Origin: an uncultured Comamonadaceae bacterium
GTDB lineage: Bacteria; Pseudomonadota; Gammaproteobacteria; Burkholderiales; Burkholderiaceae_C
Length of the DNA: 5,441 nt
Direction: 5' to 3'
NCBI GenBank assembly: GCA_937871735.1
Contig: CALMOI010000185.1
Coordinates: 1 to 5,441, forward strand
The translations under genes and the position numbers were made by a program. The notes under the pieces are model-generated. The model made no database searches. It was not told the origin of the DNA and was given only the letters and a program-made list of their open reading frames with translations. Positions 1 to 5,441 of this stretch are shown piece by piece; position 1 is the first letter of the stretch, and each line of letters starts with the position of its first letter.

Positions 1-144
1 AATGTCGTAACCATAGCTGCTGGTGCCGTAGCTGACGATTTTTCGCCCCTCGGCATCTTGCCGGATTTGCCCCGGCTCGAAGGGTTCAATCATGCCGTGC
101 TGCTCGGCCATGCGGCGTATCCATTTGTCGCTTTTGATGCTCAT
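1..144 (-). CDS. dcd: dCTP deaminase, N-terminal part (runs off left edge)
   Basis: Dcd deaminates dCTP to dUTP in the cytoplasm, feeding dUTPase and thymidylate synthesis. Only the first 48 codons lie in the window. The translation begins MSIKSDKWIRRMAEQHGMIE and ends with SYGTSSYGYDI, the conserved N-terminal block of proteobacterial Dcd, whose full length is usually about 188 residues. The catalytic Arg and Glu lie further downstream and cannot be checked. The ATG at 144-142 is supported by a GGAGAAG Shine-Dalgarno (157-151 on the minus strand) with 6 bases of spacing, and by the family's usual MSIKSD start. The gene is divergent from the small exported-protein gene on the plus strand and shows no functional link to the purine genes. 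No defect is visible. Identity is recalled from family sequence, not searched. Confidence 0.93.
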   Translation of the reverse strand, partial: MSIKSDKWIRRMAEQHGMIEPFEPGQIRQDAEGRKIVSYGTSSYGYDI

Positions 145-170
145 CGTGATCTTCTCCGGTGCGGCTGGGG

Positions 171-176
171 ATTGTA
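171..176 (-). promoter_or_regulatory. Candidate -10 element for dcd
   Basis: Read on the minus strand this is TACAAT, one mismatch from the sigma-70 -10 consensus. It would give a short leader of roughly 20 bases before the dcd ATG. The best upstream -35-like hexamer, TTGCAC (203-198), is 21 bases away, longer than the normal 16-18, so the promoter is weakly supported. Confidence 0.3.
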
Positions 177-276
177 GGTGGCAGCCTCAGGCGCTCAGTG
201 CAACCTTGGCATGTGGCGTCAGAACCACGCAAGATCACAGTTTTGTTGCAGCGCAGCATTTTTGTAACCTGCTCCA

Positions 277-282
277 TATACT
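277..282 (+). promoter_or_regulatory. Candidate -10 element for the small exported-protein gene
   Basis: TATACT matches the sigma-70 -10 consensus at five of six positions and lies about 35 bases before the ATG at 318. No convincing -35 hexamer sits 16-18 bases upstream; TTGTTG (243-248) and TTGCAG (246-251) are too far away. It is a candidate only. Confidence 0.3.
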
Positions 283-317
283 GTAGCTTCTTCCATCAGT
301 TGCGAGGGTTATCACCA

Positions 318-614
318 ATGAAGCTCACACAAACGATTCTTGGATTTTCCCTGTTGCTGTCCAGCGGACTGTTGTCTGCTGAAACAGCAAGTCACCCACC
401 CACAGCAGCGACCGGGCCCAGCACAGATCAATGCCAAAGCGAAGTCTTGAAGTTTGAGCGGGTCATCGGCTTCATCCGCGAATCTCAAGGTAATCGCGCC
501 GCCGCTGAGGTCAAAGAGAAGATGTTGCCCGCCAAAACCGAGACCGACATCTTGAATCGCGAAGGCTACTGTGGCTTGGCCAAGTACCTGCGCGACAAAA
601 AGCTGGTGAGCTGA
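318..614 (+). CDS. Small exported protein of unknown function (98 aa, two cysteines)
   Basis: I do not recognise this family. The product has a clear Sec signal peptide: a Lys at position 2, a hydrophobic core at about residues 7-19 (ILGFSLLLSSGLL), then a likely cleavage after Ala21 (LLSA/ET). There is no lipobox cysteine, so a soluble periplasmic or secreted protein is expected. The mature part (about 77 residues) has a Pro/Ala/Thr-rich stretch to about residue 35, then a charged, probably helical region. It contains exactly two cysteines, Cys39 and Cys85, which could form a disulfide in the periplasm. The ATG at 318 is chosen over an in-frame ATG at 159 because it has a GAGGG Shine-Dalgarno (304-308) 9 bases upstream and starts directly at the signal peptide. 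The gene is divergent from dcd and convergent with guaD, with only 26 bases between the two stop codons, so it is probably monocistronic. Confidence 0.8.
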   Translation: MKLTQTILGFSLLLSSGLLSAETASHPPTAATGPSTDQCQSEVLKFERVIGFIRESQGNRAAAEVKEKMLPAKTETDILNREGYCGLAKYLRDKKLVS

Positions 615-635
615 GTCCACGAACAACTCAGCTCA
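597..635 (-). terminator. Hairpin between converging genes, probable guaD terminator
   Basis: A perfect 10-bp inverted repeat, TGAGCTGAGT (607-616) and ACTCAGCTCA (626-635), encloses a 9-base loop. Reading on the minus strand, it follows the guaD stop (643-641) and is followed 5 bases later by a run of five T (601-597). The gap before the T run makes it an imperfect intrinsic terminator. On the plus strand the stem includes the stop codon of the small exported-protein gene, with no T tract after it, so termination in that direction is doubtful. Confidence 0.45.
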
Positions 636-640
636 GGAAC

Positions 641-1954
641 TCAGCGAACGGCGGCAATGACCGTCTGTTCCACCAAGCGGTCGTCACCCAAGACGATCAT
701 GGCGAACAGCAGTTCGTCCAGGTTGTGCGCCTGAGCGGTGCGGCGAGCCAACAAGGGCGTGGCCGCTGGGTTCAGCACGATGAAGTCGGCCTCACAACCC
801 GGCTGCAAGTTGCCCACCACGCCCGCCAGCCCCAAGGTTTGGGCCGCGCCTGCGGTGTGCAACCACCACAACCGCTGGGGTGACAAGCTCAAACCCGTTT
901 TGAGCTGCCCTTCGCGCCCCACGTTGTAGGCCGCCAGCATGGTGTGAAATGGACTGAAGCTGGTGCCGCCGCCCACATCGCTGGCCAAACCGTAACCAAA
1001 GCCCACGCGGTCGGCCCCCACGAAGTCAAAAAAACCGCTGCCTAAAAACAAATTGCTGGTGGGCGACACCGCTGCCGCCGCGCCGCGATCGCGCATCAGC
1101 GCCCGATCGTCGTCGTCAAAGTGAATGCAGTGGGCATAGAGCGCACGTTCGCGCATCAGGCCGTGGTCGTCGTAGATCGCCAAGTAGCTGCGCGAGTCGG
1201 GAAACAGCGAACGCGCCCAGGCAATTTCGTCCAAGTTTTCAGCGACATGCGATTGGATCCACACGTCCGGGTGCGCTGCGGCCAACTCGCCCGCGCCGCG
1301 CAACTGCGCCGCGCTGCAACTGGGCGCAAAACGCGGCGTGATGGCGTAGCCCAGCCGATCCACGCCGTGCCAGCGGGCGATCAGCGCTTCGGTGTCGCGC
1401 AGGCTTTGCTCGGTTTGGTCGCGCACGCCGTCGGGGCTGTGGCTGTCTTGCAGAACTTTGCCGGTGATCAAGCGCAGGCCGCGCCGCTGCGCTGCGCCAA
1501 ACAGCGCATCAACCGACGCTGCGTGCGAGGTCGCAAAAGTCAGCGCGGTGGTCACGCCGTTGCGCGCCAACTCGTCGAGGAAGAACTCGGCGACTTCGGC
1601 GGCGTGGGCCTCGTCATGGAACTGCGACTCGTGCGGGAAGGTGTAGTTTTCCAACCAAGGCAGCAGCCCTTCGGCGGGCGAGCCAATCACGTCGGTTTGC
1701 GGGTAGTGAATGTGCAAATCAACAAAGCCCGGCGCGATGATGCGTCCGGGCAGATGAATTACCGGCAGATTCGGGTAAGCCGGTGCCAGCGCGGCATAAC
1801 TGCCTGCCGCCAACACCACGCGCACGCCCTGAGCGTTGGGCGCGGTGACTAGCAGACCATCGCTGTCGTACTGCGCTTGGCCCTGCGCATCAAACCGCAA
1901 CAAGGCGGCGCGCCAGCCTTGGGTGTCGGGCAAAGGGGTGTACTCAGTCGTCAT
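641..1954 (-). CDS. guaD: Guanine deaminase
   Basis: This cytoplasmic zinc hydrolase of the amidohydrolase superfamily converts guanine to xanthine and ammonia. The 437-residue product is near the usual family length of about 430-450. Metal and active-site motifs appear in order: PGFVDLHIHYPQ with His81 and His83; SHVAEN with His236 and Glu239; YAHCIH with His275; SDVGGGT with Asp326. The ENYTFPHE block near residues 102-109 and SPTSNLFLGSG near 297-306 are typical of guanine deaminase rather than of chlorohydrolases or cytosine deaminase. The open frame extends upstream to 2140, but the ATG at 1954-1952 is preferred: the upstream codons overlap the preceding deaminase gene and encode low-complexity sequence unlike the family, while AAGGA (1969-1965) lies 10 bases before this ATG. 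The gene overlaps the end of the preceding deaminase gene by 11 bases, suggesting translational coupling. The symbol rests on recognisable motifs, not a search. Confidence 0.95.
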   Translation of the reverse strand: MTTEYTPLPDTQGWRAALLRFDAQGQAQYDSDGLLVTAPNAQGVRVVLAAGSYAALAPAYPNLPVIHLPGRIIAPGFVDLHIHYPQTDVIGSPAEGLLPWLENYTFPHESQFHDEAHAAEVAEFFLDELARNGVTTALTFATSHAASVDALFGAAQRRGLRLITGKVLQDSHSPDGVRDQTEQSLRDTEALIARWHGVDRLGYAITPRFAPSCSAAQLRGAGELAAAHPDVWIQSHVAENLDEIAWARSLFPDSRSYLAIYDDHGLMRERALYAHCIHFDDDDRALMRDRGAAAAVSPTSNLFLGSGFFDFVGADRVGFGYGLASDVGGGTSFSPFHTMLAAYNVGREGQLKTGLSLSPQRLWWLHTAGAAQTLGLAGVVGNLQPGCEADFIVLNPAATPLLARRTAQAHNLDELLFAMIVLGDDRLVEQTVIAAVR

Positions 1955-2993
1955 GTTCAACAAATCCTTCAAACACCAGCTTGAGGCGGTGCAGCCACTC
2001 GCGCTTGTCAGCCTCGGGGGCAAAGCTGGCGTCGATGCTGTTGCGCGCCAGCGTCCAAGCGTTTTGGGTGGACAGGTGCAGCGCGGCAAAGGTCTGCACA
2101 AAGTTCTCGTTGAGGTAGCCGCCGAAGTAGGCCGGGTCATCCGAGTTGATGGTGACGCACAGGCCCGCGTCCAGCAGCTTGCCCAAGTTGTGCGCCTTCA
2201 AATCAGGAAACACGCACAGCTTGAGGTTGGACAGCGGGCACACCGTCAGCGGTATGCGCTCGTGCGCCAAACGGGCCAGCAAGGCTGGGTCTTGTGCGCT
2301 TTGCACGCCGTGGTCGATGCGCTCCACCTTGAGCACGTCCAGCGCGCTCCAGATGTAGGCGGGCGGGCCTTCTTCGCCCGCGTGGGCCACCAAGTGCAAG
2401 CCCAGCTCGCGGGCGCGGGCAAAGACGCAGGCAAACTTTTCGGGCGGGTGGCCCAGCTCGCTCGAATCCAACCCTACGCCGATGAACTGGTCGCGGTGCG
2501 GCAGCGCGGCCTCCAGCGTGGCGAGCGCGTCGTCTTCGCTCAGGTGGCGCAAGAAGCACAAGATCAGCGCCGCGCTGACGCCCAGTTGGGCCGCATCCAC
2601 GCAAGCGCGGTGCAAGCCATTGATGACGGTGGCGATGGGCACGCCGCGCGCGGTGTGGGTTTGCGGGTCAAAAAACAACTCGGCATGCACCACGTTGTCG
2701 GCGTGAGCGCGCTCGAAATAGGCCCAAGCCATGTCGTAGAAGTCTTGCTCGTGCAGCAGCACGCTGGCCCCGGCGTAATAGATGTCCAAAAAGCTCTGCA
2801 AATTGGTGAAGGCGTAGGCGGCGCGCAAGGCTTCGACATTGGCGTAGGGCAGCGTGACACCGTTGCGCTCGGCCAGCTTGAAAATCAACTCAGGCTCCAG
2901 CGAACCTTCGATGTGGATGTGCAGCTCGGCCTTGGGCATGGCGCGCAGCAAAGCGGGCAGGCGGTGTGGGGCGACAGGGTGAACTTTGAACAT
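1944..2993 (-). CDS. add: Adenosine/adenine deaminase family protein, most likely adenine deaminase
   Basis: This cytoplasmic zinc aminohydrolase has 349 residues. Zinc and catalytic residues are all present: His25 and His27 in AELHIHIEG, His204 and Glu207 in VAHAGEEGPP, His228 in RIDHGV, and Asp285-Asp286 in NSDDPAYFGGY. Databases usually label such proteins adenosine deaminase. However, GLDSSELGHPPEKF (174-187), HAGEEGPPAYIW (204-215), TVCPLSNLKLCVF (250-262) and SDDPAYFGGY (284-293) are, as I recall them, the pattern of the subgroup including yeast Aah1 and Pseudomonas aeruginosa PA0148. That subgroup converts adenine to hypoxanthine. Classical Add instead has SDDPG-type and TSNIQTG-type motifs at the corresponding places. 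The start at 2993 follows GAGGAG (3004-2999) with 5 bases of spacing. The gene is co-directional with guaD and overlaps it by 11 bases. It lies after a terminator downstream of the transporter lipoprotein gene. The family is certain; the adenine preference is an inference. Confidence 0.95.
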   Translation of the reverse strand: MFKVHPVAPHRLPALLRAMPKAELHIHIEGSLEPELIFKLAERNGVTLPYANVEALRAAYAFTNLQSFLDIYYAGASVLLHEQDFYDMAWAYFERAHADNVVHAELFFDPQTHTARGVPIATVINGLHRACVDAAQLGVSAALILCFLRHLSEDDALATLEAALPHRDQFIGVGLDSSELGHPPEKFACVFARARELGLHLVAHAGEEGPPAYIWSALDVLKVERIDHGVQSAQDPALLARLAHERIPLTVCPLSNLKLCVFPDLKAHNLGKLLDAGLCVTINSDDPAYFGGYLNENFVQTFAALHLSTQNAWTLARNSIDASFAPEADKREWLHRLKLVFEGFVEHDD

Positions 2994-3012
2994 GGCTGCT
3001 CCTCAATTTGAA

Positions 3013-3030
3013 TCGGCCAGCAGTGGCCGA
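3013..3030 (-). promoter_or_regulatory. Perfect dyad just upstream of the deaminase ribosome binding site
   Basis: A 7-bp perfect inverted repeat (TCGGCCA / TGGCCGA) with a 4-base loop lies 8 bases upstream of the GAGGAG Shine-Dalgarno of the adenine deaminase gene. It could be a leader RNA hairpin affecting translation or mRNA stability, or a DNA operator. No T run follows it, so it is not an intrinsic terminator. The function is unknown. Confidence 0.4.
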
Positions 3031-3044
3031 CGGGAAAGCCATCC

Positions 3045-3062
3045 TATGCCAAAACCGGCATA
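3045..3062. repeat. Short inverted repeat TATGCC-N6-GGCATA
   Basis: A 6-bp perfect dyad with a 6-base AT-rich centre overlaps the end of the T run of the terminator. It could be an operator for a dimeric regulator of the deaminase pair, or may be coincidental. I found no sigma-70 promoter with acceptable spacing beside it. Confidence 0.3.
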
Positions 3063-3092
3063 AAAAAAGCCACGCAAGCACGCTGCGTGGCT
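3061..3092 (-). terminator. Intrinsic terminator after the BMP lipoprotein gene
   Basis: On the minus strand a 9-bp perfect stem (AGCCACGCA / TGCGTGGCT, 3092-3084 with 3076-3068) with a 7-base loop is followed directly by a run of T ending at 3062. This is a textbook rho-independent terminator. It sits about 43 bases after the stop of the lipoprotein gene and before the deaminase pair. The deaminases must therefore depend on read-through or on a promoter within 2994-3060. Confidence 0.85.
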
Positions 3093-3097
3093 GGTGG

Positions 3098-3132
3098 CAC
3101 CGGGCGCAAGCCGCAGCTTGCGTCCTCTGGTG
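3098..3132 (-). other. Second hairpin immediately after the BMP gene stop
   Basis: A 7-bp inner stem, CGCAAGC (3105-3111) with GCTTGCG (3116-3122), has a 4-base loop. It can be enclosed by a further imperfect stem pairing 3098-3103 with 3127-3132. It begins within a few bases of the lipoprotein stop codon and lies in front of the terminator. It has no T run of its own; a role in protecting the 3' end of the transporter mRNA is a guess. Confidence 0.4.
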
Positions 3133-3134
3133 GG

Positions 3135-4295
3135 TTACTTCTTGTCGCTGCCGGGGATCTTGCCTTCCACGCCCTTGACGTAGAAGCTGACGCCGCCCAA
3201 GAACTTGTCGTCAGCGACCACATCTTTGGCCAGCACTTCCTTGCCGTCAGCGCCCATGATCGGACCTTTCCAGATCACGAAGCTGCCGTCTTTCAGGCCT
3301 GCTTTGACTTCTGCCAGCTTTTTCTTGGCATCTTCGGGCACGTCAGCGGCCACCGAGACCATGTCGATAGCGCCTTCTTTCACGCCCCACCAGCTTTGGC
3401 TGGTGGCCCACTTGCCGTCCAGCGCGTCACGCACGGCCTTGATGTAGTACGGGCCCCAGTTGATCACCGCCGAGCCCAAGTGCGCCTTGGGGCCGTAAGC
3501 GGTCATGTCCGAATCCCAGCCGAAGGCGCGCTTGCCCATTTTTTCGGCGGTTTGCAGCACGGCGGAGGAGTCGGTGTTTTGCATCAGCACATCAGCGCCG
3601 CCGTTGATCAGCGAGGTGGCGGCTTCGGTTTCTTTGGGCGGGTTGAACCACTCGTTGACCCAGACCACCTTGGTCTTGATCTTGGGGTTGACGCTTTGCG
3701 CGCCCAGCGTGAACGAGTTGATGTTGCGAATCACCTCAGGAATTGGGATCGAGCCGACCACGCCCAGCGTGTTGGTCTTGGTCATCTTGCCTGCGATCAC
3801 GCCCGCCATGTACGCGCCTTCGTAGGTGCGGCTGTCGTAGGTGCGCATGTTGTCGGCGGTTTTGTAGCCGGTGGCGTGCTCAAACTTCACGCCCTTGGTG
3901 TCAGCGGCGACCTTGAGCATGGGCTCCATGTAGCCAAAGGTGGTGCCGAAAATCAGCGTGTTGCCTTGGGCGGCCATGTCGCGGATCACGCGCTCAGCGT
4001 CAGCGCTTTCTGGCACTTTTTCCACGAAGGTGGTGATGATCTTGTCGCCGAATTCTTTCTCCACCGCTTTGCGACCGTTGTCGTGGGCGTAAGTCCAGCC
4101 GCCGTCACCCACCGGGCCGACATAGGCAAATGCCACCTTCAACGGTTCGGGCTTGGCCGGAGCCGAGGCCGCAGGTGCAGCCGGTGCTGCTGCCGGTTTG
4201 GCTTCTTCTTTTTGACCGCACGCGGTCAGGGCCGCAGCCGCCACGGCGGACAGGGCCGCCATCTTGAGCAAAGTACGTTTTTGCAGATCGGTCAT
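3135..4295 (-). CDS. BMP/PnrA-family ABC transporter substrate-binding lipoprotein
   Basis: This is the extracytoplasmic ligand-binding component of the importer whose permeases precede it. The 386-residue product has a lipoprotein signal: positively charged QKR at 5-7, a hydrophobic core at about 12-24 and the lipobox LTAC with Cys26 as the lipidated residue, followed by Gly27. An Ala/Pro-rich tether (about residues 33-51) connects to the BMP domain. That domain starts at LKVAFAYVGPVGDGGW (52-67) and continues with FGTTFGYM (116-123), DSRTYEGAYMAG (154-165) and GWDSDM (259-264), all typical of the family that includes Treponema PnrA and Bacillus NupN. Known members bind purine nucleosides or related compounds; the ligand here is inferred from the neighbouring deaminases. 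The frame is open upstream to 4553, but the ATG at 4295 gives the signal peptide directly, has AAAGG 7 bases before it and avoids overlap with the upstream permease. The gap from the permease stop is 35 bases. Confidence 0.93.
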   Translation of the reverse strand: MTDLQKRTLLKMAALSAVAAAALTACGQKEEAKPAAAPAAPAASAPAKPEPLKVAFAYVGPVGDGGWTYAHDNGRKAVEKEFGDKIITTFVEKVPESADAERVIRDMAAQGNTLIFGTTFGYMEPMLKVAADTKGVKFEHATGYKTADNMRTYDSRTYEGAYMAGVIAGKMTKTNTLGVVGSIPIPEVIRNINSFTLGAQSVNPKIKTKVVWVNEWFNPPKETEAATSLINGGADVLMQNTDSSAVLQTAEKMGKRAFGWDSDMTAYGPKAHLGSAVINWGPYYIKAVRDALDGKWATSQSWWGVKEGAIDMVSVAADVPEDAKKKLAEVKAGLKDGSFVIWKGPIMGADGKEVLAKDVVADDKFLGGVSFYVKGVEGKIPGSDKK

Positions 4296-4330
4296 TGATT
4301 TACCTTTGAGGGACAGTGGAGAAGACAAAA

Positions 4331-5251
4331 TTATGAACCGGGGTGAAACGGCTTCCCAAGCGAAGCGGGCATGTTCACCTTGATCCAAGCTGGGTTGCGC
4401 GAAATCAGCGCCAACACCACGATGGTGGCCACATAGGGCAGCATGCTCAAGAACTGGCTGGGCACATCGACACCCGCGCCTTGCAGGTGAAATTGCAGCA
4501 TGGTCACGCCGCCAAACAGGTACGCGCCCAACAGCACCCGCGCCGGTCGCCAAGTGGCAAAAGTGGTCAGCGCCAGCGCAATCCAGCCCTTACCGGCCAC
4601 CATGCCTTCAACCCACAGCGGCGTGTAGACCACCGAGATGTAAGCCCCGGCCAGCCCGCACAGCGCGCCGCCCGCCATCACCGCCAGCAGCCGAATGCGG
4701 CGCACCGGGTAGCCCAGCGCGTGTGCCGATTCAGGCGATTCACCCACTGAGCGCAGGACCAGCCCGCTGCGGGTGCGGTACAAAAACCAAATCAGCCACG
4801 CCGTGAAAGCCATCACCATGTAGACCAGCGGGTGCTGGCGAAACAGCGCCGGGCCAATCAGCGGAATGTCGCCCAGCAGGGGAATGGAGAAATGGGGCCG
4901 TTCAGGCAGCTTTTCTTGCACGTAGCGGATGCCCGCAAACGCCGAAAAGCCCACGCCAAACAAACTCAGCGCCAGCCCGGTGGCGTACTGGTTGGTGCCC
5001 AGCCAAATCACCAGCCAGCCGAACACAGCGGCCATCAGCGCGCCTGCGCCCATGCCGGCCAAAAACCCAAGCCAGTCGTTGCCGGTGTGAACCACGGTGG
5101 CAAACCCGGCAATGGCAGCGCAGAGCATCAGCCCCTCCGCGCCCAAGTTGACGATGCCTGCGCGCTCGTTGATCAACAAGCCCAAGGCGGCTATCGCCAG
5201 CACCGTGCCCGCGTTCAGCGTGGCGGCCAGCAGCAAGGCATAAGACTCCAT
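4331..5251 (-). CDS. BMP-type ABC transporter permease (YufQ/NupQ-like)
   Basis: This is an inner-membrane permease of the branched-chain amino acid/ribose permease superfamily, in the subgroup partnered with BMP-type binding proteins. It has 306 residues, normal for this subunit. About eight or nine hydrophobic segments can be seen, roughly at 5-27, 37-55, 60-84, 89-109, 140-158, 187-209, 217-231, 238-256 and 268-284. Family motifs are NERAGIVNLGAEG (28-40) and RSVGESPESAHALGYPV (167-183), the latter likely the cytoplasmic loop that contacts the ATPase. WVEGMVAGKGWIALAL (213-228) is also characteristic. The start ATG (5251-5249) overlaps the stop of the upstream permease by one base (TGATG), and AAGGGAG (5265-5259) lies 7 bases before it, indicating translational coupling. 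The gene belongs to one transcription unit with the upstream permease and the downstream lipoprotein gene. A purine nucleoside or nucleobase substrate is inferred from context. Confidence 0.93.
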   Translation of the reverse strand: MESYALLLAATLNAGTVLAIAALGLLINERAGIVNLGAEGLMLCAAIAGFATVVHTGNDWLGFLAGMGAGALMAAVFGWLVIWLGTNQYATGLALSLFGVGFSAFAGIRYVQEKLPERPHFSIPLLGDIPLIGPALFRQHPLVYMVMAFTAWLIWFLYRTRSGLVLRSVGESPESAHALGYPVRRIRLLAVMAGGALCGLAGAYISVVYTPLWVEGMVAGKGWIALALTTFATWRPARVLLGAYLFGGVTMLQFHLQGAGVDVPSQFLSMLPYVATIVVLALISRNPAWIKVNMPASLGKPFHPGS

Positions 5252-5441
5252 CAGGCAGCTCCCTTGGCAAGTTTGAAACGGTAAGCCACCAGCGTGTCCG
5301 AGGCCAGCAGCGTGAACAGCAGCAGCCCTTGGAACACCCCGGTGATGGATTTAGGCAAGCCCATGCGCGACTGCGCCAGCTCGCCGCCGATGTAGAACAT
5401 GCTCATCAGCAGCGCCGAGAACACCATGCCCATCGGGTGCA
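5251..5441 (-). CDS. BMP-type ABC transporter permease (YufP/NupP-like), C-terminal end only
   Basis: Only the last 62 complete codons and the stop (5253-5251) are present; the reading frame is open to the right edge. The visible part starts HPMGMVFSALLMSMFYIGGE and contains two hydrophobic segments, then a basic cytoplasmic tail ending FKLAKGAA. A 'HP.G...SALL' stretch followed by a 'G.P..I..VFQGLLL...LAS' segment matches the C-terminus of the first permease of BMP-type importers. These are usually around 350-370 residues long. The methionine at 5433 is internal, not the start, because upstream codons (Pro, His) continue the family pattern. It is the partner of the downstream permease, with which it overlaps by one base. 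The ATPase gene of such systems usually lies just upstream, outside this window. Confidence 0.85.
   Translation of the reverse strand, partial: HPMGMVFSALLMSMFYIGGELAQSRMGLPKSITGVFQGLLLFTLLASDTLVAYRFKLAKGAA

Noticed and set aside
1121..1852. 243-codon plus-strand open frame opposite guaD
   Set aside because: It is antisense to conserved guanine deaminase motifs and has Arg/Gln/Ala-biased composition with no family features.
1955..2140. N-terminal extension of guanine deaminase by 62 codons
   Set aside because: It would lie almost wholly inside the adenine deaminase gene in another frame, encodes Thr/Pro/Arg-rich sequence unlike the family, and a good start with a ribosome binding site exists at 1954.
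1836..3011. 391-codon plus-strand open frame opposite the adenine deaminase gene
   Set aside because: It is the shadow of a well-supported gene in GC-rich DNA; its translation is rich in Gln, Arg, Val and His, with no recognisable domain or signal and no matching operon logic.
3030..3055. Possible sigma-54 promoter (TTGGCATAGGATGGC on the minus strand) before the adenine deaminase gene
   Set aside because: The GG and GC elements are one base too close for the standard -24/-12 spacing and the remaining consensus is poor.
2994..3134. Purine riboswitch before the deaminase genes
   Set aside because: The hairpins present are simple stems; no three-way junction with the conserved purine-aptamer loop sequences can be built.
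3087..4298. 403-codon plus-strand open frame opposite the BMP lipoprotein gene
   Set aside because: The translation is His/Gly/Val-rich and resembles no family; the minus strand encodes a clear lipoprotein across the same bases.
4296..4553. N-terminal extension of the BMP lipoprotein by 86 codons
   Set aside because: It would overlap the upstream permease and bury the lipoprotein signal peptide, which must be N-terminal.

Overview
The window looks like chromosomal DNA from a GC-rich betaproteobacterium, most plausibly Burkholderiales/Comamonadaceae. This is inferred from protein style (Dcd N-terminus, the guanine deaminase and the BMP-type lipoprotein), GC-biased third codon positions and compact gene packing. 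The genus cannot be named from the sequence alone. There are no RNA genes, insertion sequences, CRISPR arrays or phage signatures.

Layout: positions 1-144 hold the start of dcd (dCTP deaminase) on the minus strand, running off the left edge. A 173-bp divergent gap separates it from a small plus-strand gene (318-614) for an exported 98-residue protein of unknown function with two cysteines. That gene converges on a minus-strand block filling the rest of the window. In transcription order (right to left) the block contains: the C-terminus of a BMP-type ABC transporter permease (right edge to 5251), a second complete permease (5251-4331), a substrate-binding lipoprotein (4295-3135), an intergenic stretch with an intrinsic terminator and other dyads (3134-2994), an adenine/adenosine deaminase (2993-1944) and a guanine deaminase (1954-641).

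How it fits together: the two permeases and the lipoprotein are parts of an importer related to the nucleoside/purine transporters of the BMP/PnrA/NupNOPQ group. The ATPase would be expected just beyond the right edge. The two deaminases convert adenine to hypoxanthine and guanine to xanthine. The block therefore reads as a purine scavenging module: import, then deamination toward hypoxanthine and xanthine, for salvage or for oxidation by xanthine dehydrogenase encoded elsewhere. The terminator between the lipoprotein gene and the deaminases suggests that transporter and enzyme expression are set at different levels.

The most useful annotation point is that the 'adenosine deaminase' carries the motif set of the bacterial/fungal adenine deaminase subgroup. 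No wholly new system is evident; the window is mostly ordinary metabolism plus one unknown exported protein.
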